From: Amorphophallus konjac
Lineage: Eukaryota > Streptophyta > Magnoliopsida > Alismatales > Araceae
Direction: 5' to 3'
DNA length: 64,000 bases
Assembly (NCBI GenBank): GCA_022559845.1
Contig: CM040125.1
Location: forward strand, 291,076,200-291,140,199
The notes below the pieces were generated by a model that was not told where the DNA came from, made no database searches, and worked only from the letters and a program-made list of their open reading frames with translations. Below, piece after piece: positions 1 through 10,620 of this stretch. A program made the position numbers and the translations under genes. The number at the start of each line of letters is the position of its first letter. Position 1 is the stretch's first letter.

Positions 1-102
1 GGTCGGCACAGGAAACCCTCTCTATTTCCTTCGGCATTGACCCCATGTCAATGACTAAACCTCTCTTGGGCTACACTTTTCGGCCGGTGTGTTCACTGCA
101 CT
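1..102. other. Left flank of the chromovirus insertion
   Basis: Short non-coding stretch outside the first LTR. No ORF or known motif is recognised. Its last bases GCACT (98-102) resemble GCAGT at 7428-7432, just beyond the other end of the chromovirus, so the pair may be a 5-bp target-site duplication with one mismatch. It may be part of an older element that continues at 7428. Confidence 0.5.
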
Positions 103-2382
103 TGATGCGGGACGGACACGAGAGACCGACTCTATATGATGTGGACCTCGGACTCTAGATGGAGATGCGACCCGCAACACACAAATTGGAGAGACTTCGG
201 CCTGACACTATGAGTTCCTATGGGCTATACGTCGCTAACAGAAATGCAAGCTCACTCGTCGTCCCACGCGAGGGAAATGCGGATCGTGCGCGGTTGAAGA
301 ACCGACAGAGTTCAGGGTAGTCTGACTCAACTTCCGGACTCGGATCGAGTCACGGGATGGGTCACTCTCACACTCACAGCGGTGACATGGACTCACGGGC
401 TAGTTCCTATCGCACTCGGCAGCGGCATACGACCGTATACTAGCTAAGCAAGTAAATGCCAAGAAGTTAAGACCGTTACCTCCACGCTCCCGGCGTGGGG
501 AAGACAACCCCGGCCAATCTCGGACTCCCGGTTAACAAAATTTTACAACAGTACAAAAGTTTGATCCACTTCACGCAGGGAGGTAACAGGTCACATGTGG
601 GGCCCGGGAATCACGACAATTGGGTTGACGGGCAGCATCTTGATGTCGCCCGGCGGTGCCGAACACGCGTTTGTGGTGCTGTCCGGACTGCGCGATCTAT
701 GGGTCCGTGGGGCCCACGGACCGCTCCAACCTCCGACCCTGGTGGGGGGGGCCCGCTGTGATGGGGACCCCTGGTGGCGCGCTTCCCTAGACGGTGGTCG
801 GCCTGAAGTACCGGTCGGAGGCCGACCGGCTCCGATCGCCAAGTTGTGGAATTGCTGTCCACGGACTGAAGCTTCTATTTTTCAGCGCGCGCTCCGGCGA
901 GATCGGACGCTGCGACCAATCCTGATGTCAGATCGAAGCACAGGAGGTACCGCTGGAAGCTCTCTCTAAGTCCTTCAATCTAGACTCAGAGAAATGAACT
1001 GGATCTGCACGGATCTGTCCTTAATCTATTTTTGAAGTTTCTGTTCCATAGTACCCGAACTCTTAGAACAGCAGAGCAGTTTCCTGAGAACTGCCTTTGA
1101 CCATAAACCAAACCTCCGATTCGGACATCGACCTCTTCATGAAGGTTATGGAGGGGAGAGAGAGGAAAACGGCCATAGGTCTTGTGAAGGGATTGGTGGA
1201 GGCATCGATTTGATATGGATTTTATAGTGACTGATGGTCGGATCTGGACACTGGCTGACAAAACTGTAGATGATTCTGAAGATGATTTTTAGAAAATAGG
1301 TGGAGGTCTTTAAAAAATTCAAGAAAAATTGGGGAAGGAGAGGAAGGTGGACAGAACTCCCAGTAAATTTGGGAGCTCCAGAAAAAATCAAAAGGTGGGT
1401 CAGAGATAGGAAACTCAGGGTGGCTATGGATCTGGACTGAAAACAGACAGATCTGGAAGAAATAGGTGGACGAAAATGTAAAAATATGAAATGGAATCTA
1501 GATGACCAACCAATTTTTTTGGAACGTGGGGAACACCTCTGGAACACAACCTAAAAATCCCAGCTCAATAAGACGTCAGGGTGGAGAGCAGAAATTCATG
1601 GAAGGCACCACTGTCCTGGATGGACAGAACACCGGCAGCAACCGTGGTGGAGCAATGGCGGCACGTGGCGGCGGCGGCGATCACTGGAACTGATAGGGGA
1701 GGCTTCACACATCCAGAATACAGCCTTCCCAGCTGCAAATGGGGGAGAGGGGAGAGAGAGAAGGGGGCGGCCAAGGCCTTTCTCCAAGATTTTCTTCCAA
1801 TTGAATGCATTAATTCCACTAAAATAAGAAATACAAGGCATTTATATGAATTGCCAAATGACTCAACTACCCCAAGATCTAGGGTTTGGGGGAATAAAAA
1901 AAGGAATAGAACTAATTAGTTCTAATACATATTTTAGGAAAAATAAATAAGGTGACAATGAGAGGGGGGTGCCCCCTTGACTATGGGTTAAGGTTGGTGG
2001 CCAACCTTGACTTTGAACTCCACTTGTCCCCCACTTGGCCCACTCTTCTAGGAGCCCACAATTAGAATGTTGACTGACCCCACATGGGCCCTAGGAGTGA
2101 GGTGGATCAATGGGAGGAGGGATGGGGGGCCCGTGGGACCCAGGTGGTCCCATTTTGCACATAAACCCTTATTACAATACGGATTACAAACCAAATAAAG
2201 ACAAATAAAAACACATTACACACAAATAAGTCTCAGTAAATGTGATAAACGTCGAGACTCAAGGGGGAGTCTCCAGACTATCTCTGAGCCAGATGGACGC
2301 CGAAGTGGCTCGGGTGGTGCTCCGCGTACGGTACCGGTGGCTTGCCGACTCGTGCCGCTCGTGTGCTCTGGTGTCCGCACCA
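103..2382 (-). repeat. 3' LTR of the chromovirus
   Basis: Near-identical to 5148-7427. In element orientation it starts TGGTGCGGACACC (complement near 2382) and ends CCCGCATCA (complement near 103), so it has TG...CA ends. ORFs of 60-130 codons inside it are frame shadows repeated in both LTR copies and are not annotated. The integrase reading frame runs into its start and stops at 2259. Confidence 0.85.
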
Positions 2383-3030
2383 ATTCTCCCCGGGTGGGAG
2401 AAACTCGACCCTGTCGAGTAAGGGTCGGCATCACTGTGATACCGCTCCAGTAGGTCCGGATCAATCCGCTGCAACTCTCCATGGGTGATCCACGTATCCT
2501 CGGTGGCGGGCCGTCCTCTCCATCGCACTAGGTAGCGCGGGTAGGATCCACTCCTGGTAACTGTCACCTGCTCATCCAGTATATGATTTATATGCTCTCG
2601 CTGCCGTGGAAAAGGGGCTGGAGGTGGGCACTCAGGTGTGGGATCACTCTCAGTGGGAGGGGATGGCTCGAAAGGCTCACTAGGAATCACCGCTTGGTCC
2701 CTATATGCAACTAGATCCGATACATTAAAAGTAGAGCTTATACCATATTCCACAGGCAGGTCCACAACATACGCATTAGATCCAACCCGTTTCAACACTC
2801 TAAATGGACCGGCTCCGCGAGCTTGCAATTTTCTTCCAGAGGGAAACCGTTCAGGTCTTACCCTGATCATGACATATTCGCCCTATTGGAACTCTCGGTG
2901 GTGTCGATGGGCATCGGCTAGCTCCTTATACCGTGCATTGCTGGCCTCACTCATGCAGACTCCTAACATGCCTAGCAAAAGACTCGACAGACTCACTATG
3001 CTCTCCTAATATGCTGGACACATGTATGCA
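2259..3030 (-). pseudogene. Chromovirus integrase C-terminus with chromodomain (pol remnant)
   Basis: The frame 2870-2259 begins MIRVRPERFPSG and continues AGPFRVLKRVGSNAYVVDLP and GISSTFNVSDL, the characteristic C-terminal part of plant chromovirus integrase. It is followed by a chromodomain (EHINHILDEQ, then YPRYLVRWRGRP and EDTWITH), which in this family steers integration to heterochromatin. Upstream to about 3030, translation still resembles integrase (SVESFARHVRSLHE, then NARYKELADAHRHH) but is broken by stop codons and a frame change. The catalytic DDE core is missing altogether, so this cannot integrate DNA. The final 40 residues are encoded within the LTR. Confidence 0.85.
2383..2400 (-). 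other. Polypurine tract of the chromovirus
   Basis: On the minus strand the bases just before the LTR start read CCCGGGGAGAAT and then TGGTGC. A short G/A run abutting the LTR is the expected plus-strand primer site of reverse transcription. Confidence 0.6.
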
Positions 3031-3061
3031 TAGACACAAAAGACCCTAGACAAACCTATTG

Positions 3062-4024
3062 TTAGTTCGACCCATACACATGCAAGGGTGGACCAGGACA
3101 CCCGAATGTGTGCCATTCATACACTAGAGGCAACCGGAGGTTGATGGAATGTGGAAGGCATCCTAAAGTGATCCATTCATGCACGGACGGCCTTTTAGAT
3201 TTGGGAGGTTTGGGCGGGCCATCTTCTACATCACCCCGATATTTAGGTGTATTATGAACAGGCTTGGAGTTTGTAGATGGACCGGCCCGTGGAGAAGGGG
3301 TATGATGGTGGACTCCCTCGAAAAGGTGGAGTAAAGGTGATGGGTCAAGGGGTCCACAAGAGAATGGGTCGAAGGGATCAAAGAAAGTATGACCCCTCGG
3401 ACTAGGTTCCCACAAATCACTGTCCCACATTTGGAAAACTTGGAGGTGTAAATGATCACCTTCATTCATTGTGAGAGGTGGGACGGCAGTCATAGGTAGA
3501 AAGTAAGATTCCTCCCATGGGCAAAAGGGAATGAAGTCGGGCTCGGCCGGCATAGGGAGGAGTAGAAGAACCTCCGTGGTAACATGACCCACGGTGTATA
3601 CGGAGGTAATGGACCCCAAAGCGAAATGGGTGAAGCTACTATCTGTGGGTCGGTCAAAGCCTGGGGCCAACATATGCGTCAACTTCCATTGGCAGTCTAA
3701 TCCCTGGAGAATGTCTTCCACGGTATCTATGTGGTGACTAGACCGAAACGTTGTGTGGAAGGAGTTGACGGGCACTACTTGTAGTGCGGGGTCCATGGAT
3801 GGGTAGTAAGATGAGGCAGGGACCAAACCTGTCCTAAGCCAGCTAATGAGTGCCTCGGCTATGAGTAGCTTTCCCGTTAGAAACACGGGTAGCTCTGGCT
3901 GAGATGGCTCCGAATAAAGATCAGAGAGTGAGGCTTCTCCAACCCTTTTGTCCCCTAAGGCCAGAGATGTCCGAGTGGGACACTGTCCGGCAAAGTGGCC
4001 GAACCCCTGGCAGCGATAACACTG
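3062..4024 (-). pseudogene. Zinc knuckle followed by unrecognised 270-aa ORF in the place of pol
   Basis: Read directly after an in-frame TAG that ends the gag frame. The first residues are QCYRCQGFGHFAGQC, a CCHC knuckle with spacing C-x2-C-x4-H-x4-C. The same frame stays open for about 310 codons to 3062. Visible landmarks are FLTGKLLIAEALISWLRTG, acidic and aromatic stretches (PFCPWEESYFLP), a Pro/Ser-rich segment and a near-repeated C-terminus (VHEWITLGCLP and VYEWHTFGCPG). No aspartic-protease DTG/DSG, no YxDD and no RNase H motif is present, although this is where protease and RT should lie. I do not recognise the family. It may be captured host coding sequence or unconstrained filler. 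Confidence 0.6.
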
Positions 4025-4801
4025 CTATCGTGACCCACTATGCTCCCTGATAAGTGGACCCTTACCCTTATCCTCCTGACGGACAGTGGGTGTAGGCAAT
4101 GGGGCTCTCATGGGTGGGGGAAGAGGATTCACCAAGATGGTGAGAGGACCTTGAGATGGCACCATAGATGGCACTGGGTTGGGACTACCGGCTGCTACCT
4201 CCTTAGGCTCGTACTTGGTTCCATTCTGTCTAGGGGGTTGGCAAGGGGAAACCAGGGACTCGATATCAGCACACCTCCTATCCACTCTATCCAAAATGAT
4301 TTGGAAGAGTTCGGCAATGGTGGGGTTTGGAGTAGGAGCGATGTGATTGACTCTCCCATATGAGCTCGGCTTAGTCGTGGACCTAGGCTCTTCTACATGT
4401 GCGACGCGTTGTCTCCGATTATGGCCCACTTGGGTGGAGGTGATTGTGTGGGGTCGGTTGGAGGTGACCAGGCCGGGTAGGTAGACCTTCCTAAGTTCAC
4501 CCTTCATCTCATGCCACGACTCGATGGGCCTTTGCCTCCTAACCTCTCTCATGCGCTCAATGCTCTCCCATTTCCAGGCGGCTTTGTGGACAAGCCTCTC
4601 TTGGGCAAAACTGACTTGCATGGCATCGGACATGGTGTAACATTCAAAATAGTTGTCCATGGCGGCCTCCCACTTGAGGTAGTCGCCCGGGTCATTAGAG
4701 CCATAAAAATCTGAGGCTTCGGGCCTACGGAAGGGGAGAGGATGGTTGCCAAGCCCATGGGTAGACCAACGGCCGTGTTGCCTGAGTGATTGGGAATCCA
4801 T
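4025..4801 (-). pseudogene. Chromovirus gag (N-terminal part, internally shortened)
   Basis: Starts MDSQSLRQHGRW at 4801. Residues about 30-110 match the plant Ty3/gypsy gag capsid region (NDPGDYLKWEAAMDNYFE, then AAWKWESI, then IESWHEMKGELRKVYLP). The usual 80-100 residues that follow this segment (the EEY...F capsid half) are missing and replaced by a Pro/Ser/Thr-rich linker. The frame ends in TAG at 4025 immediately before the CCHC knuckle, which continues in the same frame. The capsid is therefore deleted internally and the knuckle is separated by one nonsense codon. Confidence 0.75.
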
Positions 4802-5147
4802 GGGAAATTGGGGAACTACATGTTAGACATGCCGACACGTGGAGACAAACACTAGACAATGCCAGGTTGGAATGAGACTCGACTACACCTAGACACCAAT
4901 AGACGGTACTTGGCGGAGTTAATCGATCCGAAGATCACTCCCGCAAGTGTGCGGCCTTCCCGATAGGCATAGCCTAACGTTCGGACATCACCTTTTAATA
5001 TACCGAATTATCAGGATGAAATGTAATTTTAAAACACTCTTTTTTTATATTTTGAAAATAATGATGATCCTAGACTCGACTTAGACCATGATGCATGCAA
5101 GACTTATGTAATGACTACCCTAGACTCAACTTGCTCTAATACCAAAC
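4802..5147 (-). other. Chromovirus 5' leader with primer-binding site
   Basis: Non-coding leader between the 5' LTR and gag. The primer-binding site is the complement of 5133-5144 (TGGTATTAGAGC), three bases from the LTR edge. The rest is AT-rich around 5035-5060 with no ORF. Confidence 0.75.
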
Positions 5148-7427
5148 GGATGCGGGACAGACAAGGGAGACCGACTCTATATGATGTGGACCTCAGACTC
5201 TAGATGGAGATGCGACCAGCAACACACAAACTAGAGAGACTTCGGCCCGACACTATGAGTTCCTATGGGCTATACGTCGCTAACAGAAACGCAAGCTCAC
5301 TCGTCGTCCCATGCGAGGGAAACGCGGATCGTGCACGGTTGAAGAACCGGCAGGGTTCAGGGTAGTCCGACTCAACTTTCAGACTCGGATCGAGTCACGG
5401 GACGGGTCACTCTCACACTCACAGCGGTGACATGGACTCACGGGCTAGTTCCTATCGCACTCGGTAGCGGCATACGACCGTATACTAGCTAAGCAAGTAA
5501 ATGCCAAGAAGTTAAGACTGTTACCTCCACGCTCCCGGCGTGGGGAAGACAACCCCGGCCAATCTCGGACTCCCGGTTAACAAAATTTTACAGCAGTACA
5601 AAAGTTTGACCCACTCCACGTAGGGAAGTAACAGGTCACATGTGGGGCCCGGGAATCACGACAATTGGGTTGACGAGCAGCATCTTGATGTCGCCCGGCG
5701 GTGCCGAACACGCGTTTGTGGTGCTGTCCGGACGGCGCGATCTACAGGTCTATGGGGCCCACGGACCGCTCCAACCTCCGGCCCTGGTAAGGTGGGGCCC
5801 GCTATGATGGGGACCCCTGGTGGCACGTTTCCCTGGATGACGGTCGGCCGAAAGTACCGGTCAGAGGTCGATCGGCTCCGATCGCCAAGTTGTGGAATTG
5901 ATGTCCACGGACTGAAGCTTCTATTTTTCAGCGCGTGCTCCGGCGAGATCGGACGCTGCGACCAATCCTGATGTCGAATCGAAGCACATGAGGTACCGCT
6001 GGAAAGCTCTCTCGAAGTCCTTCAATCTAGACCAGAGAAATGAACTGGATCTGTAGGGATCTGACCTTAATCTATTTTTGAAGTTTCTGCTGCATAATAC
6101 CCGAACTCTCAGAACAGCAGAGCAGTTTCCTGAGAACCGCCTTTGACCGTAAACCAAACCTCTGATTAAGACGTCGACCTCTTCATGAAGCTTATGGAGA
6201 AGAGAGATAAGAAAACGGCCATAGGTCTTGTGAAGGTATTGATGGAGGCATCGATTTGATATGGATTTTACAGTGACTGGTGGTCGGATCTGGACATTAG
6301 CTGACAGAATTGTAGATGGATCTGAAGACGATTTTTAGAAAATAGGTGGAGGCCTTTAGAAATTTCGAGAAAAATTGGTGATGGAGAGGAAGTGGACAAA
6401 ACTCCCAATAAATGTGGGAGCTCCAGAAAAAATCAAAAGGTGGGTCAGAGATAGTAAACTCAGGGTGGCTATGGATCTGGACTAAAAACAGACAGATCTG
6501 GATGAAACAGGTGGACGAAAATGTAAAAATATGAAATGGAATCTAGATGACCAAAAATAATTTTTGGAATGTGGGGAACACCTCTAGAACATACCCTAAA
6601 AATACCAGCTCAGGAAGACGTCGGGGTGGAGAGCAGAAATTCATGGAAGGCACCGCTGTCCTAGATGGACAGAACACCGGCAGCAACCGTGGTGGAGCGA
6701 TGGCGGCACGTGGCGGCGGTGGCGATCACCGGAACTGATAGGGGAGGCTTCACACCTCCAGAATACAGCCTTCCCAGCTGTAAAGGGGGGAGAGGGGAGA
6801 GAGAGAAGGGGGCGGCCAAGGCCTTGCTCCAAGATTTTCTTCCAATTGAATGCATTAATTCCACTAAAATGAGAAATACAAGGCATTTATATGAATTGCC
6901 AAATGACTCAACTACCCCTAGATCTAGGGTTTGGAGGAATAAAAAAAGGAATAGAACTAATTAGTTCTAATACATATTTTAGGATAAATAAATAAGGTGA
7001 CAATGAGAGGGGGGCGCCCCCTTGACTATGGGTTAAGGTTGGTGGCCAACCTTGACTTTGAACTCCACTTGTCCCCCACTTGGCCCACTCTTCTAGAAGC
7101 CCACAATTAGAATGTTGACTGACCCCACATGGGCCCTAGTAGTGAGGTGGATCAATGGGAGGAGGGATGGGGGGCCCGTGGGACCCAGGTGGACCCATTT
7201 TGCACATAAACCCTTACTACAATACGGATTACAAACCAAATAAAGACAAATAAAAACACATTACACACAAATAAGTCTTAGTAAATGTGATAAACGTCGA
7301 GACTCAAGGGGGAGTCTCCAAACTGTCTCCGAGCCAGATGGACGCCGAAGTGGCTCGGGTGGTGCTCCGCGTACGGTACCGGTGGCTTGCCGACTCGTGC
7401 CGCTCGTGTGCTCTGGTGTCTGCACCA
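5148..7427 (-). repeat. 5' LTR of the chromovirus
   Basis: Partner of 103-2382 with the same length. Transcription of the element would start here and run leftward. In element orientation it begins TGGTGCAGACACC at 7427 and ends next to the primer-binding site. No separate gene is supported inside it. Confidence 0.85.
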
Positions 7428-7684
7428 GCAGTGAAGTGAACTACTCATCCCTTCGCCGAAGGGGTGTGCACTTTCTTGCGTATTTACACCAGGTCGATGG
7501 CCTGCCGGCTCGCGAAGTAGCAGGATATAATGAAAAGTCTACACCCGTGGGCCCCGCGCACTCGTCCCTCGCTTGCGTCATCCACAGGTGGGGGGCATTT
7601 GTGGACACCTAAAATTCACCATCAAGACCAACGCCGCTCCAAGCCAAATGAAGGGCGACAGAGAAAGAAAAGAAAGAGTGCATC
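7428..7684. other. Spacer with purine tract and LTR-start-like motifs
   Basis: Non-coding segment between the chromovirus and LTR_A. It contains a G-rich run followed by TTTGTGGACACC near 7590-7605 and a second purine run (7655-7679) directly before the LTR_A start. Both resemble a polypurine tract plus the start of a Tat-type LTR. It may be the 3' remnant of another Tat-like element. Confidence 0.4.
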
Positions 7685-8607
7685 TATTGACACCCGTTTT
7701 TAGCCGCGTAAGTTGCGTCATTTCTCTTATTCATCATTTTTGATATCCCAAATTAACCATTGTTTTGGAGCCTTCCTTGGATGGATTTTGAGCCCATTTC
7801 ATTGTTCCTTAGCCTTTGAGCCTTGGAGATCATGATTTCTTAGAGCTCTGGAGCTTATCTTATCACCTTCCGGCCTTCCAAGTTGACTTACGGCCCATTT
7901 AGGTCGACTTCCCCCTAGCGTTCGGCCCCTTCCGCTGCGTAGCCTTGAAACATTATCCTTTTTCATTCCCTTCCATTCCTCTATTCTTTAAGTGTCCTTC
8001 ACCAAAGTTGTTCCATTTTTGAAGCCCTACATTTTATTCTTCTACGCCGTTGGCCAGTTCTCCACCGATTTCAAGTTATTTGCATTTTTTCGGTATGCTG
8101 CATTGTTCACCTGCATCCCGGCATTTTTTCTCTCTGTTCTCATCCCATTTTCTCTCCCTTATGATCATTTTTTCATCTTCCTATCTTTATGAAAGTTGTT
8201 CATTTTTCAGTTATCTACAAATTCTTCTTCTACCACTTTCGCTAGTTCTGCACCATTTTTGAGATATGATCTTATTTCCAAAGTCGCACCCAGCTCTTGA
8301 AGGAGGTCCTTAGGTGGACTGCCAAGCTCCTGAAGGAGGTCTTCACTAGACCGTTTCTATCATAGAGAAGGTCATCCACTAGACCGTTTTTCACCTATTT
8401 TGCCCAAAGCATCGTGTTCGCCAACGGTTCTATTTTTAATGATGTCCCAAGGATAGTTGCGGTCCTCTCATCACTGTTTCTTGTCAAAAACGGCCGGTCG
8501 ATAGACCGTCTCTATAACAGAGAGTCCAGATGATCCTGAACTCTAACTTCTTTGCCGCTGGACTCTAAGGCCAATTTCTGATCGACGGGGCCTCCTTGTT
8601 AGGTCTC
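7685..8607 (+). repeat. LTR_A, 5' part
   Basis: Aligns with 47644-48567 at roughly 94 percent by eye. It starts TATTGACACCCG where LTR_B has TGTTGGCACTC, so the first dinucleotide has probably mutated from TG. It is interrupted at 8607 by the Tat insertion. LTR_B shows the uninterrupted sequence at this point (near 48560). Confidence 0.75.
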
Positions 8608-9385
8608 TGAAGGGGCGTGATCTCGCCCTTATCCTGAGCTGGTAGGATGATCACCGAAAAGTGAATTGTAGAGAAAGGGAAACGGATCAGGAGGCCTAGG
8701 GATGGTTCCCTAGGGAAAACCCTCTGATGCCTAAGTCAGTAGAGCAATGGTGGAAGATATGGAGGGAGGTAGAAAGAGGTGCACGAGATCCCCCAACACC
8801 AAGGTGGTGAAGTGGTTCCTGCTCAGGGGTTTTTAGGCGTGTACTGCCCTTACCTTTCACTGGAGGGAATCCCTGGTTTATATAGTGTGCTCACCTTATG
8901 AGTCCTGTAAGCTGAGGCGTTTCAGGCGAGAGTTACGTCCTCATCATGGGATCGTTACATCCTCATCGTGGGCTCTTCATGGCCTTGAGGTATCATGGAT
9001 CCTTTATCCTCATAAACTCCTGCTCATGAAGGGCTCTTCAACGGCTGCGTGGATAAGCACTCGTCAGTCGGTCCGAGCATAAAAGGTGCCAGCCCTGTCC
9101 GGGCGATAGGCATAGCTCGGATGAAGTCAGGTTGGAGTGGGTGCAGGGCACTTGCCTCTATCCCGATGAACGGATACCTCGGGCATGGGTCTTCCTCCGT
9201 TCTGACGCTCGGGCCTTCCGAGCCTAAGGGCCGCCGAGGAAGGGAGGGATCTCGAGTATTCTTTATTGGGCTTTTTAGCCTAAGTGGGCCCTGTGGGGCT
9301 GTCACTTGGATGAGCTGAGCCTCATTCGGTCCTGATGGGCCTAGTTCGGCCGCTCTTACATGGGCTACAGAAATCACCCTCTCCA
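8608..9385 (-). repeat. 3' LTR of the Tat element
   Basis: Equal in length to 37601-38378, with about 44 mismatches counted by hand (near 94 percent identity). In element orientation it starts TGGAGAGGG and ends GCCCCTTCA. A TATA box is present near 8877-8885 (plus strand TTTATATAG, minus strand CTATATAAA), a core that could serve either direction. Confidence 0.9.
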
Positions 9386-9830
9386 CTTGTCCCCCTCCTA
9401 CTCTCGAGCTTTAGTAAGCTCGGAAGAGTAGCTGTTTGGGTTTTTGGACAAGCGTGGCTCAAGTGGGTGGAGATCTAGCGGTGTTTGTAAGCCACGTGTC
9501 GTGGTCACCTGGGCCCATGTTAATGATGATCCTGACAGATTTGAACTGAAGGGGCCCCCTTTTCTCGGAGGTCGGAACGACGCGCCGCCTCCCGCGTGGG
9601 GATATAGGCGTTGGGCGCTTATTGTCATTCCAGACTCCCTCCGTCTTTAGGGTTTTGGCTCTCCTCCATTCTTTGCTTTTGGGGCTCTTCGATGCGCCGT
9701 GAGACGCGACGGAAGGGCAGAGGCTTGCAGCGGCGTTCGAGGAGTTGGCAGAGCTCACCGCAGAGGCAGTCCGGTGGCTTCCTCCTCCCCCGGAATCTTT
9801 AGAGTCTCAAGATCGCCTTTCCTTGGATTC
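9386..9830. other. Tat polypurine tract and leader of the antisense ORF
   Basis: On the minus strand 9386-9405 reads AGGAGGGGGACAAG against the LTR start, a clear polypurine tract. The rest, read on the plus strand, is the leader of antisense ORF1. From about 9720 an open frame (LAAAFEELAELTAEAVRWLP) already leads into the ORF. No intact gene lies here. Confidence 0.7.
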
Positions 9831-10620
9831 CATGGCGGACTAGCACTCCGAGGATGAGTGGGAGGACGAGCTAGTGGCGAGGGTGCCGGTTCCAAACTGT
9901 AGCGAACTGGGGGAGGCGGATGTGAGGAGGCTGGAGCACCAGTATCGCCTGCCCCACAAGTTCAGTTTTGCCGCAGCTTCTCCATATGAGATGAGCCTGG
10001 ACTCTCGTACAGGCCATATATGTATGTTTCTTCTGTCACGGAAGGGTGGATTCCGCCTTCCTTTTGAACCTTTCGTTCTTCAGCTTCTCAATTTTTTCAT
10101 GTTGGCGCCCATTCAGTTGGTAGCCAACTCTTATCTCCTTCTTTCCGCCTTCCGCATTCTCTGTCGCCAGTGTGGGGTTCCTCCTTCTTTGGACCTCTTT
10201 CACTATTTTTTTGAGTTGAAAGCACACCCTTCGGCTGGGAAGGGCTTCTACTTCATCCAGGCGAGGCAGAATAAGAGTTGCATCTCCCTGGTGGCGAAGT
10301 ATTTTTCCCATAAGGGGTGGAAGACTCAATTCTTCTGGGTGGGGATTTGTTCAGTGGAGGAAACCTGGAGGTGCCCAGTAATCCCTAATTTCCACCCGAA
10401 TATCCCTCCCAGGCAGGATGAGTTCCCTCCACACGTGAAGAAATACGCAGCCATCTTGCTGAAGCACCGCCAATCCACCGAAGAGCTGGTTACTCCAGAG
10501 AATATCGAGCGGTGTCTTCTTACGCGGCTGCATCGTCAGGCTCAGGTGCCACAAACTAGATTCTCCTTCGGATGTGGGGGTCATCATTCTTTTCATTAAT
10601 ATGTCTTCTTCTTCGTGCAG
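9831..10620 (+). pseudogene. Antisense ORF1 of the Tat element, first exon: putative gypsy-type transposon domain
   Basis: Reads MAD, a TAG stop (9840-9842), then HSEDEWEDELVARVP and an open frame to 10599. The body (LEHQYRLPHKF, RLPFEPFVLQLLNFFMLAPI, HYFFELKAHPSAGKGFYFIQ, WKTQFFWVG) matches the plant domain Pfam PF04195, 'putative gypsy type transposon' (Transposase_28). This domain is known from genes carried antisense to pol in Tat elements. The frame then changes, and GTGCCACAAA near 10545 with TTCGTGCAG near 10620 look like intron borders. The exact phase does not join cleanly, so the junction is uncertain. The protein's function is not established in the family. Confidence 0.75.

Larger units (their letters stand above)
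103..7427 (-). mobile_element. Non-autonomous chromovirus (Ty3/gypsy LTR retrotransposon) with replaced pol
   Basis: Two direct repeats of equal length (103-2382 and 5148-7427, 2280 bp each) flank a 2.8-kb internal region read on the minus strand. Seen in order of transcription: LTR, a primer-binding site TGGTATTAGAGC (complement of 5133-5144, one base from the initiator-Met tRNA type TGGTATCAGAGC), gag, a CCHC knuckle, an unrecognised ORF, an integrase C-terminus with chromodomain, a purine tract and the second LTR. Protease, reverse transcriptase, RNase H and the integrase catalytic core are absent, so mobility would need enzymes from a related element. The LTRs differ by roughly 6-7 percent in the first 270 bases compared by eye. 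The lineage within chromoviruses is not resolved. Confidence 0.85.

Noticed and set aside
595..969. 124-codon and similar ORFs within the chromovirus LTRs
   Set aside because: They overlap other ORFs on both strands, are disrupted in the second LTR copy and resemble no protein.
5131..5146. tRNA gene hint from the initiator-Met-like sequence
   Set aside because: Only the 12-base primer-binding complement is present next to the LTR; there is no cloverleaf.
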